Source of the DNA: Sambucus nigra
Taxonomy: Eukaryota > Streptophyta > Magnoliopsida > Dipsacales > Adoxaceae
Length of the DNA stretch: 64,000 bases
Direction of reading: 5' to 3'
NCBI GenBank assembly: GCA_949130495.1
Contig: OX422213.1
Location: 204,159,660 to 204,223,659, forward strand
Below, one piece after another: positions 40,001 to 54,410 of this stretch (positions within the stretch are counted from its first letter, which is position 1; every line of letters starts with the position of its first letter). The translations under genes were made by a program, and so were the position numbers. The notes under the pieces are model-generated. The model searched no databases, was not told the origin of the DNA, and saw only the letters and a list, made by a program, of their open reading frames with translations.

Positions 40001-43000
40001 ATTTGTATATTTCTAGACATATGCTTAAAAGCATGGCGTTAGAGGATGAAAACCCGAAACAACCCCCGAACGGCCCCGTGGGTGGCACTAACACCTCCCA
40101 CGGGACCAATATAGCTCATAGAAACTGACCCCCCAGCCGCGGGACTCCCAGTTTGAGAATACGACGGTAATTTGCATATTTCTAGACTTAAGAAAAAAAT
40201 GGCGTTAGAGGGTGAAAACTCGAAACGGCCCACAAACGGCCCCATGGGTGTCACCAACACCTCCCACAGGGCCATTGTAACTCGTAGGAACTGACCCCGC
40301 AGTCGCGGGACTCCCAGTTCGAGAATATGACAATAATTTGCAAATTTTTAGACTTAGGCTTAAAAACATGGCGTTAGAGGGTGAAAACTTGAAACATCCC
40401 TCTAACGGCCCCGTGGGTGGCACCAAAACCGCCCAAGGGACTAATGTAACTCGTAGGAATTGACCCCGCAGTCGCGGGACTCCCGGTTTGAGAATACGAC
40501 GATAATTTGCATATTTCTAGACTTAAGCAAAACATGGCGTTAGAGGATGAAAACTCGAAACGGCCCCCGAACGGCCCCGTGGGTGGCACCAACACCTCCC
40601 ACGGGATCAATGTAACTCGTAGGAACTGACCCCGCAGCCGCGGGACTCTCGATTTGAGAATATGACGATAATTTGCATATTTCTAGACATAGCCTTAAAA
40701 ATATGTTGTTAGAGGGTGAAAACTCTAAACAGCCCTCTAACGGCCCTGTGGGTGGCACCAACACCTCCCACGGGACCAATGTAACTCGTAGGAACTGACC
40801 CCGCAGCCGCGGGACTCCCGGTTAGAGAATACGACGATAATTTGCATATTTCTAGACTTAGGCTTAAAAACATGGCATTAGAGGGTGAAAACTCGAAACG
40901 ACCCCTGAACGGCTCCGTGGGTGGCATCAACACCTCCCACGGGACCAATGTAACTCGCTGGAACTGATCGCGCAGCCGCGGGATTCCCGGTTTGAGAATA
41001 CGATAATAATTTTCATATTTCTAGACTTAGGTTTAAAAACATGTGGTTAGATGGTGAAAACCCGAATCTGCCCCCGTACGGCCTCGTGGGTGGCACCAAC
41101 ACCTCCTATGGGACCAATGTCACTCGTAGGAACTGACTGGGCAGCCGCGAGACTCCCAGTTTGACAATACGATGATAATTTGCATATTTCTAGACTTAGG
41201 CTTAAAAACATGGTGTTAGAGGGTGAAAACTCGAAATAGCCACGAACGGCCCCGTGGGTGGCACTAACACCTCCCACGGGACCAATGTAACTTGAAGTAA
41301 CTGACCCCGCAGCAACGGGACTCCCGGTTTGAGAATACGATGGTAATTCGCATATTTTTAGACTTAGGCTTAAAAACATGGCGTTAAAGGGTGACAACTC
41401 GAAACAGCCTTCTAACGGCCCCGTGGGTGGCACCAACACCGTCCACGGGACCAATGTAATTCGTAGGATTTGACCCCGCAGCCACGGGACTCCCGATTTG
41501 ATAATACCACGATAATTTGTATATTTCTAGACTTATGCTTAAAAACATGGCGGTAGAGGGTGAAAACTCGAAATGACCCCCGAACGGCTCCGTGGGTGGC
41601 ACCAACACCTCCCACGGGGCCAATGTAACTCGTAGGAACTGACCGCGCAGCCGCGGGATTCCTGGTTTGAAAATACGATAATAATTTGCATATTTCTATA
41701 CTTAGGCTTAAAAACATGTCGTTAGATGGTGAAAACCCGAAACAGCCCCCGAACGGCCGCGTGGGTGGCACTAACACCTTCCACGGGACCAATGTAACTC
41801 GTAGCAACTGACCTCGCAGCCACGGGACTTCCGGTTTGAAAATACGATGATAATTTGCATATTTTTAGACTTATGCTTAAAAACATGGCGTTAAAGGATG
41901 AAAACTCAAAACAGCCTTCTAACGGCCCCGTGGGTGGCACCAACACCGCCAACGGGACCAATGTAATTTGTAGGAACTGACCCCGCAGCCGCGGGACTCC
42001 CGGTTTGAGAATACCACGATAATTTGTATATTTCTAGACTTAGGCTTAGAAACAACGCGTTATAGGGTGAGAACTCGAAACAGCCCCCGAACGGCCCCGT
42101 AGGTGGCACCAACACCTCCCACGGGACCAATATAACTCGTAGGAACTGACCCCGCAGCTGCAGAACTCCTGGTTTGAGAATAAGATGATAATTTAAATAT
42201 TTCTAGACTTAGGCTTAAAAACATGGCGTTAGAGGGTGAAAATTCGAAACGACCCCCGAACGGCTCCGTGGGTGGCACCAACACCTCCCACGGGATCAAT
42301 GTAACTCAGAGGAACTGACCGCGCAGCCGCGGGATTCCCGATTTGAGAATACAACAATAATTTTTAAATTTCTAGACTTAGGCTTAAAAACATGTCGTTA
42401 GATGGGGAAAACCCGAAACAGCCCCCGTACGGCCATGTGGGTGGCACCAATACCTCCCAGGGGACCAATGTCACTCGTAGGAACTGACCGCGCGGTCACG
42501 AGACTCCCAGCTTGAGAATACGATTATAATTGCCATATTTCTAGACTTCGGTTTAAAAACATGGCGTTAGAGGGTGAAAAGCCGAAACAGCCCCCGAACG
42601 GCCCCGTGGGTAGCACCAACACCTCCCACGGGACCAATGTAACTCGTAGAAACTGACCCCTCAGTCCCGGGACTCCCGGTTTGAGAATACGACGATAATT
42701 TGCATATTTCTTGACTTAAGCAAAATATGGCGTTAGAGGGTGAAAACTCGAAACGTCCCCCGAACGGCCCCGTGGGTGGCACCAAAGCCTCCCATGGGAC
42801 CAATCTAACTCGTAGGAACTGACCCCGCTGTCGCGGGAGTCCCAATTTGAGAATACGATGGAAATTTGCATATTTCTTGACTTAAGCAAAACCTGGTGTT
42901 AGAAGGTGAAAACTCGAAACGGCCCCTGAACGGCCCCGTGGGTGGCACCAACACCTCCCACGGGACGCATGTATTTCGTAGGAATTGACCCCGCAGCCGC

Positions 43001-43700
43001 GAGACTCCCGATTTGAGAATACCACGATAATTTGTATATTTCTAGACTTAGGCTTAAAAACATGGCGTTAGAGGGTGAAAACTCAAAACAGCCCTCGAAC
43101 GGCCCCGTGGGTGGCACCAACTCCTCCCACGGGACCAATGTAACTCGTAGGAACTGTCCCCGCAGCTGCGGGACTCCCGGTTTGAGAATACGATCATAAT
43201 TTGCAATTTCTAGACTTAGGCTTAAAAACATGGCGTTAGAGGGTGATAAGTCCAAACAGCCCTCTAATGGCCCCCTGGGTGGTACCCACACCTCCCACTG
43301 GACCAATTGTAACTCGTAGGAATTGACCCCGCAGCCGCGGGACTCCCGGTTTGAGAATACGAAGATAATTTGCATATTTCTAGACTTAGGCTTAAAAATA
43401 TGGCGCTAGATGGTGAAAACTCGAAACAGCCCTCTTATGGCCCCGTGGGTGGCACCAACACCTCCCACGGGACCAATGTAACTCGTAGAAACTGACCCCG
43501 CGTAGAGAATAGGATGATAATTTGCATATTTCTAGACTTAGGCTTAAAAATATGGCATTAGAGGGTGAAAACTCGAAACGACCCCCGAACGGCTCCGTGG
43601 GTGGCATCAACACCTCCCACGGGACCAATATAACTCGCAGGAACTGATCGCGCAGCCGCGGGATTCCCGGCTTGAGAATACGACAATAATTTGCATACTT
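28045..43700. repeat. Host satellite array, right block, first part
   Basis: About 93 monomers continue the same head-to-tail orientation and subtypes as the left block, with no gene or RNA in between. Divergence is high and no dominant higher-order unit is obvious by eye. A two-to-three-monomer segment at about 30.97-31.40 kb is repeated at about 36.00-36.42 kb (offset 5031). Monomers of the GGTGAGAACTCG type, otherwise typical of the transposon's internal array, appear at about 38.0, 38.9, 39.0, 39.7, 39.9 and 42.06 kb. Irregular units include a deletion of about 20 bases near 32829 and one of similar size near 43500. Confidence 0.95.
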
Positions 43701-46700
43701 CTAGACTTAGGCTTAAAAACATGTGGTTAGATGGTGAAAACTCGAAACAGCCCCCGTACGGCCTCGTGGGTGGGACCAACACCTCCCATGGGACCAATGT
43801 CACTCGTAGGAACTGACCGCGCAGCCGCGAGGCTCCCAGTTTGAGAATACGACAATAATTTGCATATTTCTAGACTTAGGCTTAAAAACATGGTGTTAGA
43901 GTGTGAAAACTCGAAACAACGCCCGAACGGCGCCGTGGGTGGCACTAACACCTCCCAAGGGACCAATATAACTCATAGCAACTAACCCCGCAGCCACGGG
44001 ACTCTCGGTTTGAGAATACAACGATAATTTTCATATTTCTAGACTTAAGCAAAACATGGCGTTAGAGGATGAAAACTCGAAACGACCCCCGAACAGCCCC
44101 GTGGGTGGCACCAACACCTCCTACGGGACCAATGTAACTCGTAGGAACTGACCGCACATCCGCGGGATTCCCGGTTTGAAAATACGACAATAATTTGCAT
44201 ATTTCTAGACTTACGCTTAAAAACATGTCGTTAGATGGTGAAAACCTGAAATAGCCCCCGTACGGCCTCGTGGGTGGCACCAACACCTCCCACGGGACCA
44301 ATGTCACTCGTAGGAACTGATCGCGCAGCCGCAAGACTCCCAGTTTGAGAATACGATGATAATTCGCATAATTCTAGACTTAGGCGTAAAAACATGGCGT
44401 TAGAGGGTGAAATCCCGAAACAGCCCCCGAACGGCCCCGTGGGTGGCACTAACACCTCCCACGGGACCAATGTAACTCGTAGCATCTGAGCCCGCAGCCA
44501 CGGGACTCCCGGTTTGAGAATACGACGGTAATTTGCAAATTTCTAGACTTAAGCAAAACATGGCGTTAGAGGATGAAAACTCGAAACGACCCCCGAACGG
44601 CGCCGTGGGTGGCACCAACACCTCCCACGGGACCAATGTAACTCGTAGGAACTGACCCCGCAGCTGCGGGACTCCCTGTTTGAAAATACGACGATAATTT
44701 GCATATTTCTAGACTTAGGCTTAAAAACATGTTTTTAGATGGTGAAAACTAGAAACAGCCCCCGTACGGCCTCGTGGGTGGAACCAACACCTCCCACGGG
44801 ACCAATGTCACTCGTAGGAACGGACCGCGCAGCCGCAAGACTCCCAGTTTGAGAATACGATGATAATTTGCATATTTTTAGACATAGGCTTAAATACATG
44901 GCGTTAGAGCCTGAAAACCCGAAATAGCCCCCGAACGGCCCCGTGGGTGTCAGTAACACCTCCCACGGGACCAATGTAACTCGTAGTAACTGACCCCGCA
45001 GCCGCGGGACTCCCTATTTGAGAATAAGATGGTAATTTGCATATTTCTAGACTTAAGCCAAACATGGCGTTAGTGGGTGAAAACTCGAAACGGCCCCCGA
45101 ACTGCCCCATGGGTGGAATCAACACCTCCCACGGGATCAATGTAACTCGTAGGAACTGACCCCGCAGCCGCGAGACTCCCAGTTTGAGAATATGACGATA
45201 ATTTGCATAATTCTAGACTTAGGCTTAAAAACATGGTGTTAGAGGGTGAAAACTCGAAACAACCCTCTAACGGCCCCGTGGGTGGCACCAACACCTCCCA
45301 GGGGACCAATGTAACTCGTAGGAACTGATCCCGCAGTCGCGGGACTCCCGATTTGAGAATACGACGATAATTTGCATATTTCTAGACTTAGGCATAAAAA
45401 CATGACGTTAGAGGGTGAAAACTCGAAACAACCCACGAACGGCGCCGTGGGTGGCACCAACACCTCCCACGGGACCAATATAACTCGTTGGAAATGACCG
45501 CGCAGCCGCGGGATTCCGGGTTTGAAAATACGATAATAATTTGCATATTTCTAGACTTAGGCTTAAAAACATATTTTTAGATGGTGAAAACTTGAAACAG
45601 CCCCCGTACGGCCTCGTGGGTGGCACCAACACCTCCCATGGGACCAATGTCACTCGTAGGAACAGACCGCGCAGACGCGAGACTCCCAGTTTGAGAATAC
45701 GACAATAATTTACATATTTTTAGACTTAGGCTTAAAAACATATCGTTAGAGTGTGAAAACCGAAACAGCCCCCGAACGGCCCCGTGGGTGTCACTAACAC
45801 CTCCCACGGGACCAATGTAACTCGTAGTAACTGATCCCGTAGCCGCGGTACTCCCGATTTGAGAATACGATGGTAATTTGCATATTTCTAGACTTAAGAA
45901 AAACATGGCGTTAGATGGTGAAAACTCGAAACGATCCCCGAGTGGCCCCATGGGTGGAACCAACACCTCCCACGGGATCAATGTAACTCGTAGGAACTGA
46001 CCCCGCAGCCGCGAGACTCCCAGTTTGAGAATACGACGATAATTTGCATATTTTTAGACTTAGGCTCAAAAACATGGCTTTAAAGGGTGAAAACTCGAAA
46101 TAGCCCTCTAACGGCCCCGTGGGTGGCACCAACACCTCCCACGGGACCAATGTAACTCGTAGGAACTGACCCCGCAGTCGCGGGACTCCCGATTTGAGAA
46201 TACGATGATAATTTGCATATTTCTGGACTTAGGCTTAAAAACATGACGTTAGAGGGTGAAAACTTGAAACAACCCACGAACGGCGCCGTGGTTGCCACCA
46301 ACACCCCTCACGGGACCCATATAACTCGTAGGAAATGACCGCCCAGCCGCGGAATTTCGGGTTTGAAAATACGACAATAATTTGCATATTTCTAGACTTA
46401 GGATTAAAAACATGTTTTTAGATGGTGAAAACTTGAAACAGCCCCCGTACGGCCTCGTGGGTGGCACCAACACCTCCCACGGGACCAATGTCACTCGTAG
46501 GAACTGACCGCGCAGCCGCGAGACTCCCAGTTTGAGAATACGATGATAACTTGTATATTTTTAGACTTAGGATTAAAAACATAGCGTTAGAGCGTGAAAA
46601 CCCGAAACAATCCCTGAACGGCCCCGTGGGTGTCACTAACACATCCCACGGGACCAATGTAACTCGTAGTAACTGACCGCGCAGCAGCGGGACTCCCAAT

Positions 46701-48385
46701 TTGAGAATACGATGGTAATTTGCATATTTCTGGACTTAAGCAAAACATGGCGTTAGAGGGTGAAAACTCGAAACGGCCCCATGGGTGGAACGAACACCTC
46801 CCACGGGATCAATGTAACTCGTAGGAACTAACCCCGCAGCCGCGACACTCCCAGTTTGAAAATACGACGATAATTTTCATAATTCTAGACTTAGGCTTAA
46901 AAACATGGCGTTAGAGGGTGAAAACTCGAAACAGCCCCCGAACGGCCCCGTGGGTGTCACTAACACCTCCCACGGGACCAATGTAACTCGTAGTAACTGA
47001 CCCCGCAGCCGCGGGACTCCCGATTTGAGAATACGATGGTAATTTGCATATTTTTAGACTTAAGCAAAGCATGGCATTAGAGGGTGAAAACTCGAAACGG
47101 CCCCGAACGGCCACGTGGGTGGAACCAACACCTCCCACGGGACCAATGTAACTCGTAAGAACTGACCCCGCAGCCGCGGGACTCCCGATTTGAGAATACG
47201 AAGATAATTTGCATATTTCTAGACTTAGGCTTAAAAACATGGCGTTAGAGGGTGAAAACTCGAAACAGCCCTCTAACGGCCCCGTGGGAGGCACCAACCC
47301 CTCCCACGGGACCAATGTAACTCGTAGGAACTGACCCCACAGTCGCGCGTCTCCCAATTTGAGAATACGACGATAATTTGCATATTTCTAGACTTGGGCT
47401 TAAAAACATGATGTTAGAGGGTGAAAACACGAAATAACCCACGAACGGTGCCGTGGGTGGCACCAACACCTCCCACGGGACCAATATAACCCGTAGGAAA
47501 TGACCGCGCAGCCGCGGGATTCTGAGTTTGAAAATACGACAATAAATTGCATTTTTCTAGACTTAGGCTTAAAAGCATGTTTTTAGATGCTGAAAACCCG
47601 AAACAGCCCCGTACGGCCTCGTGGGTGGCACAAACACCTCCCATGGGACCAATGTCACTCGTAGGAACTGACCGTGCAGCCGCGAGACTCCCAGTTTCGA
47701 CAATACGACGATAATTTGTATATTTCTAGACTTAGGCTTAAAAACATGTGGTTAGATGGTGAAAACTCGAAACAGCCCCCGTACGGCCTCGTGGGTGGGA
47801 CCAACACCTCCCATGGGACCAATGTCACTCGTAGGAACTGACCGCGCAGCTGCGAGACTCCCAGTTTGAGAATACGACAATAATTTGCATATTTCTAGAC
47901 TTAGGCTTAAAAACATGGTGTTAGAGTGTGAAAACTCGAAACAACCCCCGAACGGCGCCGTGGGTGACACTAACACCTCCCACGGGACTCTCGGTTTGAG
48001 AATTCAACGGTAATTTTCATATTTCTAGACTTAAGCAAAACATGGCGTTAGAGGATGAAAACTCGAAACGACCCCCGAACAGCCCCGTGGGTGGCACCAA
48101 CACCTCCCACAGGACCAATGTAACTCGTAGGAACTGACCGCACATCCGCGGGATTCCCGGTTTGAAAATACGACAATAATTTGCATATTTCTAGACTTAC
48201 GCTTAAAAACATGTCGTTAGATGGTGAAAAGCTGAAATAGCTCCCGTACGGCCTCGTGGGTGGCACCAACACCTCCCACGGGACCAATGTCACTCGTAGG
48301 AACTGATCGCGCAGCCGCGAGACTCCCAGTTTGAGAATACGACGATAATTTGCATATTTCTAGACTTAGGCGTAAAAACATGACG
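43700..48385. repeat. Satellite segment with older segmental duplications
   Basis: The interval at about 43.7-44.4 kb recurs at about 47.7-48.3 kb (offset about 4010, falling to about 3959 after a deletion of about 51 bases near 47985). The interval at about 44.7-47.7 kb recurs at about 52.4-55.4 kb at offsets 7691-7692. A shared rare marker is the 11-bp deletion monomer with TGGGTGGAACGAACACC at about 46.78 and 54.47 kb. These copies are more diverged than those of the 2526-bp repeat. Confidence 0.8.
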
Positions 48386-50911
48386 TTAGAGCATGAAAAA
48401 CCGAAACAGCCCCCGAACGGCCCATGGGTGTCACTAACACCTCCCACGGGACCAATGTAACTCGTAGTAACTGACCCCGTAGACGCGGGACTCCCGATTG
48501 AAGAATACGATGGTAATTTGCATATTTCTAGACTTAAGCAAAACATGGCGTTAGATGGTGAAAACTCGAAACGGCCCCCGAATGGCCCCATGGGTGGAAC
48601 CAACACCTCCCACGGGATCAATGTAACTCGTAGGAACTGACCCCACAGCCGCGAGATTCCCAGGTTGAGAATACGACGATAATTTGCATATTTTCAGACT
48701 TAGGCTCAAAAACATGGCTTTAAAGGGTGAAAACTCGAAACAGCCCTCTAACGGCCCCGTGGGTGGCACCAACACCTCCCACGGGACCAATGTAACTCGT
48801 AGGAACTGACCCCGCAGTTGCGGGACTCCCGATTTGAGAATACGATGATAATTTGCATATTTCTAGACTTAGGCTTAAAAACATGACGTTAGAGAGTGAA
48901 AAGTCGAAACAACCCACGAACGGCGCCGTGGGTGCCACCAACACCTCTCACGGGACCAATATAACTCGTAGGAAATGACCGCGCAGCCGCGGAATTCCGG
49001 GTTTGAAAATACGACAATAATTTGCATATTTCTAGACTTAGGCTTAAAAATATGTTTTTAGATGGTGAAAACTTAAAACATCCCCCGTACGACCTCGTGG
49101 GTGGCACCAACACCTCCCACGGGACCAATGTCACTCGTAGGAACTGACTGCGCAGCCGCGAGACTCCCAGTTTGAGAATACGATGATAATTTGCATATTT
49201 TTAGACTTAGGATTAAAATCATAGCGTTAGAGCGTGAAAACCCGAAACAGTCCCTGAACGGCCCCGTGGGTGTCACTAACACATCCTACGGGACCAATGT
49301 AACTCGTAGTAACTGACCGCGCAGCAGCGGGACTCCCGATTTGAGAATACGATGGTAATTTGCATATTTCTAGACTTAAGCAAAACATGGCGTTAGAGAG
49401 TGAAAACTCGAAACAACCCCCGAACGGCCCCATGGGTGGAACCAACACCTCCCACGGGATCAATGTAACTCGTAGGGACTGACCCCGCAGCCGCGAGACT
49501 CCCAGTTTGAGAATATGACGATAATTTGCATAATTCTAGACTTAGGCTTAAAAACATGGTGTTAGAGGGTGAAAACTCGAAACAGCCCTCTAACGGCCCC
49601 GTGGGTGGCACCAACACCTCCCAGGGGACCAATGTAACTCCTAGGAACTGACCCCGCAGTCGCGGGACTCCCGATTTGAGAATACGACGATAATTTGCAT
49701 ATTTCTAGACTTAGGCGTAAAAACATGACGTTAGAGGGTGAAAACTCGAAACAACCCACGAACGGGGCCGTGGGTGGCACCAACACCTCTCACGGGACCA
49801 ATATAACTCGTAGGAAATGACCGCGCAGCCGCGAGATTCCGGGTTTGAAAATACTATAATAATTTGCATATTTCTAGACTTAGGCTTAAAAACATGTTTT
49901 TAGATGGTGAAAACTTGAAACAGCCCCCGTACGGCCTCGTGGGTGGAACCAACACCTCCCACGGGACCAATGTCACTCGTAGGAACTGACCGCGCAGCCG
50001 CGAGACTCCCAGTTTGAGAATACGACGATAATTTGCATATTTTTAGACTTAGGCTTAAAAACATGGCGTTAGAGCCTGAAAATCCGAAATAGCCCCCGAA
50101 CGGCCCCGTGGGTGTCACTAACACCTCCCACGGGACCAATGTAACTCGTAGTAACTGACCCCGCAGCCGCGGGACTCCCGATTTTAGAATAAGATGGTAA
50201 TTTTCATATTTCTAGACTTAAGCAAAACATGGCGTTAGAGGGTGAAAACTCGAAACAACCCCCGAACGGCCCCATGGGTGGAACCAACACCTCCCACGGG
50301 ATCAATGTAACTCGTAGGGACTGACCCCGCAGCCGCGAGACTCTCAGTTTGAGAATATGACGATAATTTGCATAATTCTAGACTTAGGCTTAAAAACATG
50401 GTGTTAGTGGGTGAAAACTCGAAACAGCCCTCTAACGGCCCCGTGGGTGGCACCAACACCTCCCAGGGGACCAATGTAACTCCTAGGAACTGACCCCGCA
50501 GTCGCAGGACTCCCGATTTGAGAATACGACGATAATTTGCATATTTCTAGACTTAGGCTTAAAAACATGACGTTAGAGGGTGAAAAGTCGAAACAACCCA
50601 CGAACGGCGCCGTGGGTGCCACCAACACCTCTCACGGGACCAATATAATTCGTAGGAAATGACCGCGCAGCCGCGGAATTCCGGGTTTGAAAATACGACA
50701 ATAATTTGCATATTTCTAGACTTAGGCTTAAAAACATGTTTTTAAATGGTGAAAACTTCAAACAGCCCCCGTACGGCCTCGTGGGTGGCACCAACACCTC
50801 CCACGGGACCAATGTCACTCGTAGGAACAGACCGCGCAGACGCGAGACTCCCAGTTTGAGTATACGACGATAATTTGCATATTTTTAGACTTAGGCTTAA
50901 AAACATGGCGT
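48386..50911. repeat. 2526-bp satellite higher-order repeat, copy 1
   Basis: About 15 monomers, starting at a unit marked GTTAGAGCATGAAAAACCG. The following 2526 bp repeats the same series of subtype variants, including CGTAGGGACTGACC, TCCTAGGAACTG and TTTTCAGACTTAGGCTC, in the same order. A few single-base and 1-bp differences separate the copies. Confidence 0.88.
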
Positions 50912-53437
50912 TAGAGCATGAAAAACCGAAACAGCCCCCGAACGGCCCCATGGGTGTCACTAACACCTCCCACGGGACCAATGTAACTCGTAGTAACTGA
51001 CCCCGTAGCCGCGGGACTCCCGATTGAAGAATACGATGGTAATTTGCATATTTCTAGACTTAAGCAAAACATGGCGTTAGATGGTGAAAACTCGAAACGG
51101 CCCCCGAATGGCCCCATGGGTGGAACCAACACCTCCCACGGGATCAATGTAACTCGTAGGAACTGACCCCGCAGCCGCGAGACTCCCAGGTTGAGAATAC
51201 GACGATAATTTGCATATTTTCAGACTTAGGCTCAAAAACATGGCTTTAAAGGGTGAAAACTCGAAACAGCCCTTTAACGGCCCCGTGGGTGGCACCAACA
51301 CCTCCCACGGGACCAATGTAACTCGTAGGAACTGACCCCGCAGTTGCGGGACTCCCGATTTGAGAATACGATGATAATTTGCATATTTCTAGACTTAGGC
51401 TTAAAAACATGACGTTAGAGGGTGAAAAGTCGAAACAACCCACGAACGGCGCCGTGGGTGCCACCAACACCTCTCACGGGACCAATATAACTCGTAGGAA
51501 ATGACCGCGCAGCCGCGGAATTCCGGGTTTGAAAATACGACAATAATTTGCATATTTTTAGACTTAGGCTTAAAAATATGTTTTTAGATGGTGAAAACTT
51601 AAAAAATCCCCCGTACGACCTAGTGGGTGGCACCAACACCTCCCACGGGACCAATGTCACTCGTAGGAACTGACTGCGCAGCCGCGAGACTCCCAGTTTG
51701 AGAATACGATGATAATTTGCATATTTTTAGACTTAGGATTAAAATCATAGCGTTAGAGCGTGAAAACCCGAAACAGCCCCTGAACGGCCCCGTGGGTGTC
51801 ATTAACACATCCTACGGGACCAATGTAACTCGTAGTAACTGACCGCGCAGCAGCGGGACTCCCGATTTGAGAATACGATGGTAATTTGCATATTTCTAGA
51901 CTTAAGCAAAACATGGCGTTAGAGGGTGAAAACTCGAAACAACCCCCGAACGGCCCCATGGGTGGAACCAACACCTCCCACGGGATCAATGTAACTCGTA
52001 GGGACTGACCCCGCAGCCGCGAGACTCCCAGTTTGAGAATATGACGATAATTTGCAGAATTCTAGACTTAGGCTTAAAAACATGGTGTTAGAGGGTGAGA
52101 ACTCGAAACAGCCCTCTAACGGCCCCGTGGGTGGCACCAACACCTCCCAGGGGACCAATGTAACTCCTAGGAACTGACCCCGCAGTCGCGGGACTCCCGA
52201 TTTTAGAATACGACGATAATTTGCATATTTCTAGACTTAGGCGTAAAAACATGACGTTAGAGGGTGAAAACTCGAAACAACCCACGAACGGGGCCGTGGG
52301 TGGCACCAACACCTCTCACGGGACCAATATAACTCGTAAGAAATGACCGCGCAGCCGCGAGATTCCGGGTTTGAAAATACTATAATAATTTGCATATTTC
52401 TAGACTTAGGCTTAAAAACATGTTTTTAGATGGTGAAAACTTGAAACAGCCCCCGTACGGCCTCGTGGGTGGAACCAACACCTCCCACGGGACCAATGTC
52501 ACTCGTAGGAACTGACCGCGCAGCCGCGAGACTCCCAGTTTGAGAATACGACGATAATTTGCATATTTTTAGACTTAGGCTTAAAAACATGGCGTTAGAG
52601 CCTGAAAATCCGAAATAGCCCCCGAACGGCCCCGTGGGTGTCACTAACACCTCCCACGGGACCAATGTAACTCGTAGTAACTGACCCCGCAGCCGCGGGA
52701 CTCCCGATTTTAGAATAAGATGGTAATTTTCATATTTCTAGACTTAAGCAAAACATGGCGTTAGAGGGTGAAAACTCGAAACAACCCCCGAACGGCCCCA
52801 TGGGTGGAACCAACACCTCCCACGGGATCAATGTAACTCGTAGGGACTGACCCCGCAGCCGCGAGACTCCCAGTTTGAGAATATGACGATAATTTGCATA
52901 ATTCTAGACTTAGGCTTAAAAACATGGTGTTAGTGGGTGAAAACTCGAAACAGCCCTCTAACGGCCCCGTGGGTGGCACCAACACCTCCCAGGGGACCAA
53001 TGTAACTCCTAGGAACTGACCCCGCAGTTGCGGGACTCCCGATTTGAGAATACGACGATAATTTGCATATTTCTAGACTTAGGCTTAAAAACATGACGTT
53101 AGAGGGTGAAAAGTCGAAACAACCCACGAACGGCGCCGTGGGTGCCACCAACACCTCTCACGGGACCAATATAACTCGTAGGAAATGATCGCGCAGCCGC
53201 GGAATTCCGGGTTTGAAAATACGACAATAATTTGCATATTTCTAGACTTAGGCTTAAAAACATGTTTTTAAATGGTGAAAACTTCAAACAGCCCCCGTAC
53301 GGCCTCGTGGGTGGCACCAACACCTCCCACGGGACCAATGTCACTCGTAGGAACAGACCGCGCAGACGCGAGACTCCCAGTTTGAGAATACGACGATAAT
53401 TTGCATATTTTTAGACTTAGGCTTAAAAACATGGCGT
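50912..53437. repeat. 2526-bp satellite higher-order repeat, copy 2
   Basis: Tandem second copy at a constant 2526-bp offset, differing from copy 1 at roughly 1% of positions by eye (for example GCAGAATTCTAG against GCATAATTCTAG near 52055). Confidence 0.9.
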
Positions 53438-54410
53438 TAGAGCATAAAAAACCGAAACAGCCCCCGAACGGCCCCATGGGTGTCACTAACACCTCCCACG
53501 GGACCAATGTAACTCGTAGTAACTGACCCCGTAGCCGCGGGACTCCCGATTGAAGAATACGATGGTAATTTGCATATTTCTAGACTTAAGCAAAACATGG
53601 CGTTAGATGGTGAAAACTCGAAACGGCCCCCGAATGGCCCCATGGGTGGAACCAACACCTCCCACGGGATCAATGTAACTCGTAGGAACTGACCCCGCAG
53701 CCGCGAGACTCCCAGGTTGAGAATACGACGATAATTTGCATATTTTCAGACTTAGGCTCAAAAACATGGCTTTAAAGGGTGAAAACTCGAAACAGCCCTC
53801 TAACGGCCCCGTGGGTGGCACCAACACCTCCCACGGGACCAATGTAACTCGTAGGAACTGACCCCGCAGTTGCGGGACTCCCGATTTGAGAATACGATGA
53901 TAATTTGCATATTTCTAGACTTAGGCTTAAAAACATGACGTTAGAGGGTGAAAAGTCGAAACAACCCACGAACGGCGCCGTGGATGCCACCAACACCTCT
54001 CACGGGACCAATATAACTCGTAGGAAATGACCGCGCAGCCGCGGAATTCCGGGTTTGAAAATATGACAATAATTTGCATATTTCTAGACTTAGGCTTAAA
54101 AATATGTTTTTAGATGGTGAAAACTTAAAACATCCCCCGTACGACCTCGTGGGTGGCTCCAACACCTCCCACGGGACCAATGTCACTCGTAGGAACTGAC
54201 CGCGCAGCCGCGAGACTCCCAGTTTGAGAATACGATGATAATTTGCATATTTTTAGACTTAGGATTAAAATCATAGCGTTAGAGCGTGAAAACCCGAAAC
54301 AGTCCCTGAACGGCCCCGTGGGTGTCACTAACACATCCTACGGGACCAATGTAACTCGTAGTAACTGACCGCGCAGCAGCGGGACTCCCGATTTGAGAAT
54401 ACGATGGTAA
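53438..54410. repeat. 2526-bp satellite higher-order repeat, partial copy 3
   Basis: About six monomers continue the repeat register. Near 54420 the sequence switches to the flanking arrangement shared with about 46.73 kb (TCTGGACTTAAGC and the 11-bp deletion monomer). The switch point marks the edge of the amplified tract. Confidence 0.82.

Noticed and set aside
45480..45500. CENP-B box-like sequence (CTCGTTGGAAATGACC, and the common CTCGTAGGAACTGACC)
   Set aside because: It resembles the box in the CGT-GGAA part but lacks the essential TTCG start and the CGGG end, so the match is not sufficient.
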